Shown piece by piece: positions 45,219-54,410 of a stretch of 64,000 bases of DNA (its first letter is position 1; the number at the start of each line of letters is the position of its first letter). The notes beneath the pieces are model-generated. The model worked only from the letters and a program-made list of their open reading frames with translations. It was not told the DNA's origin and made no database searches. Origin of the DNA: an uncultured Treponema sp. (GTDB lineage: Bacteria; Spirochaetota; Spirochaetia; Treponematales; Treponemataceae); contig NZ_CAKVAM010000002.1 of the NCBI RefSeq assembly GCF_934725225.1, positions 62,001 to 126,000 on the forward strand. The letters run 5' to 3'. The position numbers and the translations under genes were made by a program.

Positions 45219-47200
45219 TTTTCAATTTCCTTTATCCAAATCTGTGCGCTTGCATCGCTAGGCATTCTCCAGTCTCCTCTTGGCGAAAGATTTACTGTTC
45301 CAACTTTTGCTCCGTCCGGCATACAACTTCTTTTGAACTGCTGGCTGAAAAACCGTTTGTAGAAATTCTTGAGCCATTTTAAGATGATTTCTTTTGTGTA
45401 TATTGTTTTTGTCGCCTTATCTTCTTTTCCAAGAAAAGCTTTTTGCGCAAGAAAATAAATTTTCCGCGGAGAAAATCCCCAGCGCAAAACATAGTAAAGG
45501 AAAAAATCATGAAGCTCGTAAGGACCTACAATTTCTTCTGTTTTCTGGCTTATTTTTCCTTCTGAAGGCGGAAGAAGCTCCGGGCTTACAGGAGTTGCAA
45601 GAATATCATTTAAAACATCAGAAAGATTTTTGTTTCCTTTTTCAAATGCTTCGTCAGCGAACCAAGAAACAAGATGGCGGACTAAAGTTTTTGGAATGCT
45701 GGAATTTACGCCGTACATGCTCATCTGGTCGCCGTTGTAAGTGCACCAGCCAAGCGCAAGTTCGCTTAAATCTCCAGTTCCGATTACAATTCCATTGCAC
45801 TTGTTTGCAAAATCCATAAGAACTTGAGTGCGCTCGCGTGCCTGGCAATTTTCGTAAGTTACATCGTGCGTGTTTATGTCTTGCCCTATATCCTTAAAAT
45901 GCTGAATCACAGCGTCTTTGATATTGATTTCTTTTAACGTTGTTCCCATTTCTTTTGCAAGCAGGCAGGCATTGTTGAAAGTTCTGTCTGTTGTTCCGAA
46001 TGCGGGCATTGTTATGGAAAAAATTTTTTCTCTTGAAATATTGCATTTGTCAAAAGCTCTTGCGCATGCTAAAAGCGCCAAAGTTGAATCCAGTCCGCCG
46101 CTAAGTCCTATGACTGCTCCCTGCGCATGAATGTGCCTTAGCCTTTTTGCAAGTCCTTCTGACTGCATTTCAATTATTGAAAAACATCTTTCTTTTCTTT
46201 TTTGAATGTTAGAAGGAACAAATGGATGAAGCGCAATTTTTTCATAAAGCTGTTCGTCTATGTTGTCGGCAAAAACTTCTTGCTGAAGTCCGCTTACAAA
46301 AATTGTCTTGTATTCAGATTTTGCAAAGGTTGTGCTTCTTGAAAAAGTTGTGGACTTGATTCTGTCTTGCGTGAGTTTTTCCAAGTCGATGTCCGCTATA
46401 AGAAATTCCTGCGTGTTTTCAAAAAGTGCGGATTCAGCTTTTATTGCACCGTTTGCTGCGATAATGCTGTGCCCGCTAAAAATCATATCGGTGGAACTTT
46501 CGTCGTGGCTTGCGTTTGCGTAAATGTACGCGCTTACGGTTTTTGCGGAATGACCTGCCACAAGCGTTCGTCTGTATTCTGCTTTTCCGGCAACTTCATT
46601 GCTTGCGCTTAAATTTGCAATTATCGTAGCTCCGTTTAAAGCGTGCCTTGTTGAAGGTGAAAACGGAACCCACAAATCCTCGCAAAGTTCCGCGGCGATT
46701 TTTATAGAAGAATCATTTTCGTCCTGAATAAAAATATCTGTGCCAAACGGAATGTCTTCCAAGCCTTTGCAAAGTGAAATTTGTTTTACGGTGTTTTCAG
46801 AAAATGAAGCAAACCAGCGGCTTTCATAGAATTCAGAATAATTTGGAATAAAGGATTTTGGAATTAAAGCAAGAACTTTTCCTTTGTAAACAAAAGCTGC
46901 GCAGTTGAATCTTTCTGAATCCAGTTCAACAGGAAGTCCGACGCAAAAAAGAACATTGCAGTTTTTTGTTTCCGTGCAAATATTTTTTAGGGCGATATAG
47001 CATTCTTCCTGAAGAGTTTTTTGTGCGAATAAATCGGCGCAAGTGTAGGCGCATATAGAAAGTTCCGGGAATACGAGAAGCTTTATTTTTTTGTCGCTGG
47101 CTTTTTTTACAAGTTCAATTATCTGCTTAGAGTTGAAGTCGCAGTCCGCCACAGAAAGTGAAGGTGAAACGCTTGCAACTCTGAAAAATCCGTAGTTCAT
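45212..47200 (-). CDS. nadE: Glutamine-dependent NAD synthetase NadE
   Basis: 662 residues. N-terminal nitrilase-type glutaminase domain (about 1-290) with Glu in FPELSICAY, Lys in LIPKSFIPNYSEFYE and Cys in AAELCEDLW; C-terminal synthetase domain with the PP-loop IGLSGGLDSTLALL, and GDLSELALGWCTYNGDQMSMYGVN. It amidates deamido-NAD using ammonia channelled from glutamine. Upstream of rlmJ; nadK elsewhere in the window uses its product. Confidence 0.95.
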   Translation of the reverse strand: MNYGFFRVASVSPSLSVADCDFNSKQIIELVKKASDKKIKLLVFPELSICAYTCADLFAQKTLQEECYIALKNICTETKNCNVLFCVGLPVELDSERFNCAAFVYKGKVLALIPKSFIPNYSEFYESRWFASFSENTVKQISLCKGLEDIPFGTDIFIQDENDSSIKIAAELCEDLWVPFSPSTRHALNGATIIANLSASNEVAGKAEYRRTLVAGHSAKTVSAYIYANASHDESSTDMIFSGHSIIAANGAIKAESALFENTQEFLIADIDLEKLTQDRIKSTTFSRSTTFAKSEYKTIFVSGLQQEVFADNIDEQLYEKIALHPFVPSNIQKRKERCFSIIEMQSEGLAKRLRHIHAQGAVIGLSGGLDSTLALLACARAFDKCNISREKIFSITMPAFGTTDRTFNNACLLAKEMGTTLKEINIKDAVIQHFKDIGQDINTHDVTYENCQARERTQVLMDFANKCNGIVIGTGDLSELALGWCTYNGDQMSMYGVNSSIPKTLVRHLVSWFADEAFEKGNKNLSDVLNDILATPVSPELLPPSEGKISQKTEEIVGPYELHDFFLYYVLRWGFSPRKIYFLAQKAFLGKEDKATKTIYTKEIILKWLKNFYKRFFSQQFKRSCMPDGAKVGTVNLSPRGDWRMPSDASAQIWIKEIEKC

Positions 47201-47240
47201 AAATCGATTATACGAATTATCCGCAGAAAATTCAATTTTT

Positions 47241-48266
47241 TTATGTGTAGCAGGCGAGAATGTCGTCCTGACTGTTTTTAAGAAGTTCTATTACATCCGG
47301 CCGGAATGCGTCTTTGTCTTCCAAAATTGTGTTCATTGCCATGTTGAATTCGGCTGCGCTTATTTCTTCCGCGGAAAAAAAGTTTATGCAGAATTCTATT
47401 GCGATTGCGCACATCTGGGTATAGATGTTGTTGATGCTGCTTTTTAGTCCGTGAGGCATTCCTCTTCCGTCGTAGCGTTCGTGGTGGTGCATGCAGATGT
47501 CAGAGCAGACTTTCACAAAATATGCGACACTTGGAGAGCTGTTCACACCAACAAAATCCGCTCCTGCAATTGTGTGCGTTTCTGGAATGTCATCGATTTC
47601 TGACTGGGAATAAACCTTGAATTTTTCGTGGCTTACAATCATTCTGCCTATGTCGTAAAAATATGCCGCGCGGCTGATTATTTCAATTCCTTCCGGCGTA
47701 AGATCTTTTGGAGCTTTTGTTGCAAAATAATTTTCAAGCATGATATGCACAATTTCACTTACGTGAATGTAAAGGTCGTCGTTCTTTTTTTCAGCTTTGA
47801 GATAAGTTAGATAAACACGGCGAAGCTTGTCCGCATAAAGAATTGTCGCCTTGAGTTCTTTGTCTGAAACTGTTCCTTTTAGCATTGAATCGGCAAGAAC
47901 TTTTTTTGCGAATATTGATTTCAGTTTTGAAAGAATCTGCTCGCTGTCATAAGGCTTCTTGAAAAATCCTGACGCTCCGAAATTTGCGGCTCTTATAATG
48001 TTGTCTTTTTTGGCTTCTGAAGAAATGAGCAGAATCACCATTCCCGAATGCCTTGACTTGTCTAGCAAACTGAGCACTTCAAATCCGCTTAGCCCGGGCA
48101 TGTTTATGTCAATAATCAGTCCGTCAATTTTTAACGCCGGATTGTTTAGAACATCAAGCGCCGCATATCCTGAATCTGCTTCAATTACATTGTAGAAACT
48201 TGCCAGTATATTTTTTAAAACCGCTCTGTCAATTTCAGAATCATCAACTATTAAAATCGTTGTCAT
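47241..48266 (-). CDS. Response regulator with degenerate HD-GYP output domain
   Basis: 341 residues. Receiver domain (1-120) with Asp8/Asp9, phospho-acceptor Asp53 in GLIIDINMPG and Lys104 in the KKP motif. The output domain (about 145-330) looks like HD-GYP (EIISRAAYFYDIGRM; HTIAGADF; CMHHHERYDGRGMPHGL). In place of the metal-binding HD pair it has Tyr204-Asp205, and GMP stands where GYP is normal. Cyclic-di-GMP hydrolysis is therefore uncertain; it may bind the nucleotide or act through protein contacts. No partner kinase gene is adjacent. Confidence 0.82.
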   Translation of the reverse strand: MTTILIVDDSEIDRAVLKNILASFYNVIEADSGYAALDVLNNPALKIDGLIIDINMPGLSGFEVLSLLDKSRHSGMVILLISSEAKKDNIIRAANFGASGFFKKPYDSEQILSKLKSIFAKKVLADSMLKGTVSDKELKATILYADKLRRVYLTYLKAEKKNDDLYIHVSEIVHIMLENYFATKAPKDLTPEGIEIISRAAYFYDIGRMIVSHEKFKVYSQSEIDDIPETHTIAGADFVGVNSSPSVAYFVKVCSDICMHHHERYDGRGMPHGLKSSINNIYTQMCAIAIEFCINFFSAEEISAAEFNMAMNTILEDKDAFRPDVIELLKNSQDDILACYT

Positions 48267-48385
48267 CTCTTGCTCCAGTTGCTGAATTTAAAAACCGCTG
48301 AAACTGAATTTTTAAATATCACCAAACAATTATATCATATCATCTTGAAATGTAAAGAAAGAAACTTTTGGAAAAATACTTTGCC

Positions 48386-48414
48386 TTGACATCTGGTGTG
48401 TATTTTTTTAAAAT
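48386..48414 (+). promoter_or_regulatory. Sigma-70 promoter of the EF-G gene
   Basis: TTGACA (48386-48391), 17-bp spacer, TAAAAT (48409-48414), predicting a leader of about 30 nt. Confidence 0.7.
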
Positions 48415-48450
48415 ACTGAAAAAATTTCGCGTTTATTTTTGGAAATCTAT

Positions 48451-50484
48451 ATGCTTGAAAAAATGAGAAACATTGGCATCATGGCTCATATTGATGCTGG
48501 AAAAACAACCACAACAGAAAGAATTCTTTATTATTCTGGAAAAATTCATAAAATCGGTGAAATTGATGACGGCGCGGCTACAATGGATTTTATGAAGCAG
48601 GAACAGGAGCGTGGAATTACAATCGCTTCGGCTGCAATCACAACAGAATGGAAAGGCTACAAAATAAATATCATTGACACTCCGGGCCACGTTGATTTTA
48701 CTGCGGAAGTTGAACGTTCTTTGCGTGTTCTCGACGGAGCTGTTGCCGTCATTTGTGCTGTTGGATGGGTTCAGCCTCAAACTGAAACTGTCTGGAAGCA
48801 GGCAGATGAATTTCATGTTCCGCGCATTTGCTTTGTAAACAAAATGGACAGAGTCGGCGCAGACTTCTTTGGTGCAATGGAAGATGTCCGCAAAAAATTC
48901 GGTTGCGAGCCTGTTGCCCTTGAAATTCCTATGGGAAGCGGGCAGGACTTTGAAGGCGTTATAGATCTTCTTAAAATGAAAGAAATCCGATGGGACGCAG
49001 AAACTGAAGGCGAAAAATTTGCAGAATCAGAAATCAGCGATGAATACAAAGAACTTGCCCAGGAATGGCGTGAAAAACTTGTTGATGTAGTCGCTTCAAA
49101 TGACGAAGAACTTACAGACCTTTATATAGAAGGCAAAGAAATTTCTGTTGAGCAGCTTATGTCTGCGTTGCGCAAAGCTACAATTAACAGAACTCTTGTT
49201 CCGTTCCTTTGCGGTTCAAGCCGGCACAATCAGGGAGTTCAGCCTCTCATTGATGCGATTGTCGCTTATCTTCCTTCGCCAGATGAAGTTCCTCCAGCTG
49301 AAGGAATTCATGTAAAGAAAAATGAAGAGGAAAAAGTTCTTGTAAAATGCGATCCTGATTCAAAAACTCCCGCTGGCCTTGTGTTTAAAATTCAGTATGA
49401 CCGCGAGGCAGGAATTCTTTGCTTTGTGAGAATGTACTCTGGAAAAATCTCAACTGGAACACAGGTTTACAATGTTGGCAAAAAAAAGCGCGAGCGTGTA
49501 AATAGAATTCTCCGTGTGAATGCGAACCGAATGGAGCAGATGGACAGCGTAAGCGCGGGCGACATTGCAGTTTTTGTCGGCTTGAAATTTGCGCAGACTG
49601 GAGATACTTTGGGAAGCGAAGGAATGCCTATTCTTCTTGAAAGCGTGAAATTCCCGGAGCCGGTTATTTCAATTGCAATTGAGCCTGAAACGATGGGCGA
49701 CCGTGCGAAGCTTCAGGAAACTCTTGAAATTCTTAGCCGCGAAGATCCCACGTTTACTTTCCGTGATGACGAAGAAACTGGGCAGCTTGTTATTTCTGGA
49801 ATGGGCGAGCTTCACCTTGATGTTCTTGTTACTCGAATCAGAGACGACTTTAAAGTTCAGTGCAGAGTTGGTTCTCCGCAGGTTACTTACAGAGAGTCAA
49901 TTTCTACTTCCGCCGATTATAAGGAAGAGTTCAGCAAAGTTCTTGCCGGAAAAGAAAATGCGGCTTGCCTCACGATTCATATTGAGCCAAGAGAAACTGG
50001 CGCTGGAAATTCTTATACTTGCGCAGTGCATGACAATTCAATTCCAAAAGAAATTTATGAAGCGATTGAACAGAGCATCGAAAGTTGCTTTGCTTCTGGA
50101 ATACGAATGGGTTATCCTTGCACAGACATCGCGGTTTCTGTAACTGATATAAAATACGATGAGCTTACAGCTTCTACTTTTGCATTTGAAGCCGCCGCTG
50201 CCGAAGCGTTTGATAAAGCGTGCGAGTCCGCAACTCCTGAACTGCTTGAGCCTGTAATGGAAGTTGACATTGAATGTCCTTCTGAATTTGTTGGGGACGC
50301 AATGAGCCAGATTACGCAGCGTGGCGGAATGATTGTGAGCATGGATGAAAAGTCAGGCGAAAATGTAATTCATGCAAAAGCTCCAATGGCGAAAATGTTC
50401 GGCTTTTCAACAAACCTTCGCTCTGTAACACAAGGAAGAGCAAGTTTCGGAATGGTGTTCAGCCACTTCCAAGTAAAGGCGTAA
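48451..50484 (+). CDS. Elongation factor G
   Basis: 677 residues from ATG 48451. GTPase motifs: AHIDAGKTTTTERIL, ERGITIASA, DTPGHVDFT, NKMDR; later domains end with ITQRGGMIVSM and RSVTQGRASFGMVFSH. Spirochaetes generally carry two EF-G paralogues, one for translocation and one that can act in ribosome recycling. This copy stands alone, away from an rpsL-rpsG-tuf cluster, so it may be the second (EF-G2-type) copy, though sequence alone does not settle it. Confidence 0.88.
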   Translation: MLEKMRNIGIMAHIDAGKTTTTERILYYSGKIHKIGEIDDGAATMDFMKQEQERGITIASAAITTEWKGYKINIIDTPGHVDFTAEVERSLRVLDGAVAVICAVGWVQPQTETVWKQADEFHVPRICFVNKMDRVGADFFGAMEDVRKKFGCEPVALEIPMGSGQDFEGVIDLLKMKEIRWDAETEGEKFAESEISDEYKELAQEWREKLVDVVASNDEELTDLYIEGKEISVEQLMSALRKATINRTLVPFLCGSSRHNQGVQPLIDAIVAYLPSPDEVPPAEGIHVKKNEEEKVLVKCDPDSKTPAGLVFKIQYDREAGILCFVRMYSGKISTGTQVYNVGKKKRERVNRILRVNANRMEQMDSVSAGDIAVFVGLKFAQTGDTLGSEGMPILLESVKFPEPVISIAIEPETMGDRAKLQETLEILSREDPTFTFRDDEETGQLVISGMGELHLDVLVTRIRDDFKVQCRVGSPQVTYRESISTSADYKEEFSKVLAGKENAACLTIHIEPRETGAGNSYTCAVHDNSIPKEIYEAIEQSIESCFASGIRMGYPCTDIAVSVTDIKYDELTASTFAFEAAAAEAFDKACESATPELLEPVMEVDIECPSEFVGDAMSQITQRGGMIVSMDEKSGENVIHAKAPMAKMFGFSTNLRSVTQGRASFGMVFSHFQVKA

Positions 50485-50499
50485 ATTCTTGGAGGACGC

Positions 50500-52149
50500 T
50501 TGAGCAAGATTGTTTACTGCGTTACTGCTTTGGCGGAAACATCTCCTCAGGCTGTTCCTCTTGGCACCGCTTGCATTGCTTCCGCTGTAAAAAACAGTCC
50601 GCTTACAAAAAATATTTTTGAAGTCCGCTTGGCTTCTTTTTCTCTTGAAGGTGAAAGTTCCTCTAAAATTGAATCTGAAATTTTTTCCTGCGCTGAAAAT
50701 CTTTTTGCAGTTTGCTTTAGCGTTTTTGTGTGGAACAGAACGCAGCTTGAAAGTTTGTCGCAAAAAATAAAGGAAAAAATTCCTTCTGCAATTCTTATTG
50801 CTGGAGGTCCTGAAGTTACAGCATCTCCTCTTTCATTTAAAAATTTTGACTGGACTGTTTGCGGTGAAGGCGAAGAGTCTGTTCCGCAGCTTTTAAATAA
50901 ACTTTTTAATTCTGAAAATAAAAACGAAAATTTTGAAATTCAAGGTGTTTATAAAAAAGGTGAAAAGAAAAATTCCTTGTGCCGAAGTTTTCCTCCGTTA
51001 TTGCAAAATTTATCTTCACCGTGGCTTGATGGAACTTTGAATCCTTCTGATTATTGTGGCGCGTTGTGGGAACTTGCACGTGGCTGTCCTTTTAAATGTT
51101 CGTATTGCTATGAAAGCAAAGGCGAAAAAAAAGTTCAGTATTTTTCAATGGAGCGCATAGAACGTGAACTTGAATTTTTTGCTGAAAAAAAAGTGCCGCA
51201 AGTTTTTGTTCTTGATCCGACTTACAATGCGAATAAAAAACGCGCGCTGGAAATTCTTCAGCTTATAAAAAGAAAATCGCCTGAGACATTTTTTAGCTTT
51301 GAAGCCCGCGCAGAATTTATTGACAAGGAACTTGCCAAGGCGTTTGCTTCTATTCCGTGCAGCCTTCAGTTTGGACTTCAAAGTATGCATAAAGAAGTTC
51401 TTGCTCTACTGAACAGGAGCTTTGATAAAAAAACATTTGTAAAAAATATCGGCATTCTAAACCGAGAAGGAGTTGTGTTTGGCTTCGATTTGATTTTCGG
51501 ACTTCCTGGCGACACTTTTTCTGGATTCAAACAGAGCGTGGATTTTGCGCTTTCTCTTTATCCGAATAATCTTGAACTTTTTTGTCTTAGCGTTTTGCCG
51601 GGAACAGATTTGCATGACAAGGCCGCATCTCTTGGTCTTGTGTGGCAGCAAGAACCGCCTTACAATGTTTTAAAAACAAAAATGTTTTCACAGCAAGACA
51701 TTGAAAGAGCAAGAAAATTTTCTTTTGCTGCCGATATTTTTTACAACAAAGGCAGAGCCGTTCCTTGGTTCAATTTGATTTTATTTCCGCTTCATGTAAA
51801 GCCTTCTGTTTTCCTTGAAAATTTTTCGCGTTTTTTGGAGCTGAAAGAAAATGCGGACTTTTCATTTTCTGCAATTCAAAAACTTCAGCTTGAATTTGTT
51901 TTGTCGCAATATAAAAACCGGCATCTTGAAAAAATGATTCTAGTTGCTTCTGATATAATCGTTTTGAATAATGCGCTGAGCCTTTTTACTGCGGAAGGAA
52001 AAGAGTCTTGTGTTGAACTTCATTATCATCCTGACGATTTGATGAGCGGCTACGACATTGCGTTTTTATCTGAAAACTGCGGAAAGTTTAAAAATAGAAC
52101 AAAAGTTTTCGGCGGAAAAAATGGCGCGGACTGGAAAGTTGTAAAATAA
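50500..52149 (+). CDS. B12-binding-domain radical SAM protein
   Basis: 549 residues, TTG start with a strong GGAGG 4 bp upstream. N-terminal cobalamin-binding-like fold (about 1-140; AGGPEVTASPLSFKNFDWTVCGEGEESVPQLL), radical SAM core from about 185 with the cluster motif RGCPFKCSYCYE (CxxxCxxC), and a C-terminal part typical of the DUF4080-like group. The conserved His usually needed to ligate cobalamin is not evident. Substrate unknown. 15 bp after the EF-G gene, so probably co-transcribed. Confidence 0.82.
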   Translation: MSKIVYCVTALAETSPQAVPLGTACIASAVKNSPLTKNIFEVRLASFSLEGESSSKIESEIFSCAENLFAVCFSVFVWNRTQLESLSQKIKEKIPSAILIAGGPEVTASPLSFKNFDWTVCGEGEESVPQLLNKLFNSENKNENFEIQGVYKKGEKKNSLCRSFPPLLQNLSSPWLDGTLNPSDYCGALWELARGCPFKCSYCYESKGEKKVQYFSMERIERELEFFAEKKVPQVFVLDPTYNANKKRALEILQLIKRKSPETFFSFEARAEFIDKELAKAFASIPCSLQFGLQSMHKEVLALLNRSFDKKTFVKNIGILNREGVVFGFDLIFGLPGDTFSGFKQSVDFALSLYPNNLELFCLSVLPGTDLHDKAASLGLVWQQEPPYNVLKTKMFSQQDIERARKFSFAADIFYNKGRAVPWFNLILFPLHVKPSVFLENFSRFLELKENADFSFSAIQKLQLEFVLSQYKNRHLEKMILVASDIIVLNNALSLFTAEGKESCVELHYHPDDLMSGYDIAFLSENCGKFKNRTKVFGGKNGADWKVVK

Positions 52150-52190
52150 AAATGTTTTAACTTTTATGTTTGAAAGTAATATTTAAAATA

Positions 52191-52218
52191 AAAAAAGACA
52201 CTTGAAAACCAAGTGCCT
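52191..52218 (-). terminator. Terminator of tRNA-Lys
   Basis: On the minus strand GCACTTG pairs with CAAGTGT around a T-rich loop, followed by CTTTTTTT. It begins about 6 nt after the mature tRNA end; the hairpin may also help stop transcription of the radical SAM gene from the other strand. Confidence 0.8.
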
Positions 52219-52223
52219 TCTAC

Positions 52224-52296
52224 TGAGCTACTCGTGATTCGAACACGAGACCCACGCCTTAAAAGGGCGTTGCTCTACCTACTGAGCTAGTAGCCC
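52224..52296 (-). tRNA. tRNA-Lys (anticodon UUU)
   Basis: 73-nt cloverleaf on the minus strand: acceptor GGGCTAC with GTAGCTC (one G-T pair), D-arm GCTC/GAGC, anticodon stem ACGCC/GGCGT with loop CTTTTAA (anticodon TTT), T-arm TCGTG-TTCGAAT-CACGA, discriminator A. CCA is not encoded. Confidence 0.96.
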
Positions 52297-52319
52297 ATCC
52301 GTTTTTCAACGTGATTAGT

Positions 52320-52348
52320 ATAATATACTCTAAAACAAATTTGGTCAA
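52320..52348 (-). promoter_or_regulatory. Sigma-70 promoter of tRNA-Lys
   Basis: Minus-strand TTGACC (52348-52343), 17-bp spacer, TATTAT (52325-52320), about 23 bp before the tRNA. Confidence 0.75.
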
Positions 52349-52395
52349 GAGCATTTTACTGTTTTTTCAAAATATTTCTAGCAAAAATTTTCCCC

Positions 52396-52426
52396 TTGAC
52401 ACAGTTTGAGTTTTCTTTTTTACTTT
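52396..52426 (+). promoter_or_regulatory. Possible sigma-70 promoter of rsgA
   Basis: TTGACA (52396-52401) with TACTTT (52421-52426) 19 bp on. The -10 is weak. If used, the leader before ATG 52437 would be only a few nucleotides, and no Shine-Dalgarno sequence is seen. Confidence 0.4.
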
Positions 52427-52436
52427 TATTAGTTAT

Positions 52437-53393
52437 ATGAATGGACTTGTTTTAGACGGAAGTAAAAATGTTTTTCAGGTTGAATGCGATGACGGTTTTG
52501 TCCGCGAATGTTCTTTAAAAGGAAAAATCTTAAAAGACGGAAAAGGCTATTACAATCCGCTTGCGCCGGGCGACATTGTCATTTTGGACGACGATTCGCT
52601 TGAAGATGAAAAAGGTCTTATTAAAAATCTTGTTCCCCGCAAAAATGAATTTGTCCGCTGGAACGTAAAAAAAAGGCAGCCACAGGTTCTTGCTTCAAAC
52701 TTGGATTATCTTCTGATTGTTACAACTCCAGATGAGCCTCCGTTTAAGCCGCGTTTTATTGACCGTGCGCTTGTTCAGGCTGACTTTCAAAAAATAACTC
52801 CAGTGATTGTCTGCAATAAATATGAGCTTCCGCAGTCGGATGAATTTAAAGAGCGGATTTTGAACTGGGAAGAAATGGGCTACAAGATAATCCGTTCAAG
52901 CGCAAAAACTGGCGAAGGAATTGAAGAACTTGCAAATTTCATTGAAAATAAAACTTGCGCCTTTGTTGGCAAAAGCGGCGTTGGAAAAAGTTCGATAATA
53001 AATGTTCTTGATAACAATGTTGTTTTAAAAACTGGAAGCCTTTCTAAAAAATACGGCAAGGGAACTCACACAACAACAAAAGGCACTCTGATTCATCTTC
53101 AGCTGAACGAAGCTCTTATGGGCGGAAGAAAAGATGCGGTCGCAAATATAATCGATACTCCGGGCGTAAAAACTTTTTTGCTGCATGGAATTTCCGCGGA
53201 AAACCTTGCGCTTTATTACAAAGAATTTTTTCCGTTTATTGGAAAATGCAGTTTTGGAATGAGCTGTTCGCATATAAAAGAAAAAGGCTGTGCAATTTGC
53301 AAAGCTGTTGAGGAAGGAAAAATTTCGAAGGCGCGCTACGAAAGCTGGAAAAAAACTTTTGAAGAATTAAAGACAGGCGTTTGGGGCGACTGA
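52437..53393 (+). CDS. rsgA: Ribosome small subunit-dependent GTPase RsgA
   Basis: 318 residues: N-terminal OB fold (about 1-75), then a circularly permuted GTPase with NKYE (G4) and SAKTGEG (G5) before GKSGVGKSS (G1) and DTPG (G3), the hallmark order of RsgA/YjeQ. C-terminal zinc finger CSFGMSCSHIKEKGCAIC. RsgA helps mature the 30S subunit. Convergent with the RluA-type gene, 4 bp apart. Confidence 0.95.
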   Translation: MNGLVLDGSKNVFQVECDDGFVRECSLKGKILKDGKGYYNPLAPGDIVILDDDSLEDEKGLIKNLVPRKNEFVRWNVKKRQPQVLASNLDYLLIVTTPDEPPFKPRFIDRALVQADFQKITPVIVCNKYELPQSDEFKERILNWEEMGYKIIRSSAKTGEGIEELANFIENKTCAFVGKSGVGKSSIINVLDNNVVLKTGSLSKKYGKGTHTTTKGTLIHLQLNEALMGGRKDAVANIIDTPGVKTFLLHGISAENLALYYKEFFPFIGKCSFGMSCSHIKEKGCAICKAVEEGKISKARYESWKKTFEELKTGVWGD

Positions 53394-53397
53394 TTTT

Positions 53398-54321
53398 TCA
53401 GTTAAAAAAATCTTTTGGAATTTCTGATTCAATTATAATTTTTTCTTTTGAAACCGGATGCACAAATTCCATTTTTCTTGCGTGAAGTTTTATTCTGTCC
53501 GATTTTATTCCGCCGTAAAGTTCATCGCCCGCAATTGGAAGATTCACACTTGAAAGCTGAACTCTTATTTGATGTGTCCGCCCTGTGTGCAGCTGGCAGT
53601 CAATTTGAATAAAACCGTTTTTTTCTGAAATTATTTTAAAGTCAGTTTTTGCAAAAAGTCCGCCTTTTGATTCTGGAACAATTCCCATTTTGCAAGCTGA
53701 GCTTTTTGGTGAAATTCGCGCGATGAAATTTTCAACTGTGAATTCTTTTTGTTCGGGAAGTTTTCCAGTGCAGACCGCTCTGTAGATTTTTTTTATTCCG
53801 CGGGTTTTAAACATTTCAGAAATGTCTTTATTTACGCTTCGGCTTTTTGTGAATAAAAGAATTCCGCTTGTCTCTCTGTCCAGCCTGTGCATTATTCCAA
53901 CGTATGGCGGATTTCTAAGAGCGGGATTTTTCTGCCACAAATATTTTACTGCGCAGTCGTGGGCATTTTTTCTTTGACCTGTAATTGTCTGCTCGGTCGG
54001 AAGAAAAGGCGGCTTGTTTATTGCGATTAAATATTCATCTTCAAAAAGAACATCGTTTTCTGTAAGTTCGAAATCTGCATCTTCCGGCTGTTTTTCAAAA
54101 AAGAATTTTTCCTTGTTAAGCAAAATTTTTATTGCGCTTCCAGAATTTATTTTAAATGAAGGAATTCTGCATTGCCTTGAATTTATGTAGACTGCGCCGG
54201 AAACAATTAAGCGCCTGATTTTGCTGTTGGAAATTTCGCCTTCAAGGAGCTCTGGAATTTTCTGACGAAGAAATTCGTTTAAAGTTTTCTTTTCGTATGC
54301 CGTCCAAGTTTTTTCAATCAT
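53398..54321 (-). CDS. RluA/RluC-family pseudouridine synthase
   Basis: 307 residues. N-terminal S4-like domain (KTLNEFLRQKIP... KIRRLIVSGAVYIN), then the catalytic core with MHRLDRETSGILLFTKS (essential Asp) and CQLHTGRTHQIRVQL. Members modify 23S rRNA or tRNA; the exact target (RluC or RluD type) cannot be assigned. Unlike the RsuA-type enzyme at 38.2 kb, it is of the HRLD class. Confidence 0.9.
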   Translation of the reverse strand: MIEKTWTAYEKKTLNEFLRQKIPELLEGEISNSKIRRLIVSGAVYINSRQCRIPSFKINSGSAIKILLNKEKFFFEKQPEDADFELTENDVLFEDEYLIAINKPPFLPTEQTITGQRKNAHDCAVKYLWQKNPALRNPPYVGIMHRLDRETSGILLFTKSRSVNKDISEMFKTRGIKKIYRAVCTGKLPEQKEFTVENFIARISPKSSACKMGIVPESKGGLFAKTDFKIISEKNGFIQIDCQLHTGRTHQIRVQLSSVNLPIAGDELYGGIKSDRIKLHARKMEFVHPVSKEKIIIESEIPKDFFN

Positions 54322-54410
54322 CGTTTTATAATAAACTTCATTTTGAATAAATTCAATTTCCGCCGAATTTTAATTTACAAAAAAAATGCAAGGTTTTATA
54401 ATCTTCGGAT

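Noticed and set aside
50562..50575. TGGCAC followed by TTGCA, like a sigma-54 promoter
   Set aside because: The two elements are separated by 3 bases and not about 5, and they lie inside the radical SAM coding sequence.
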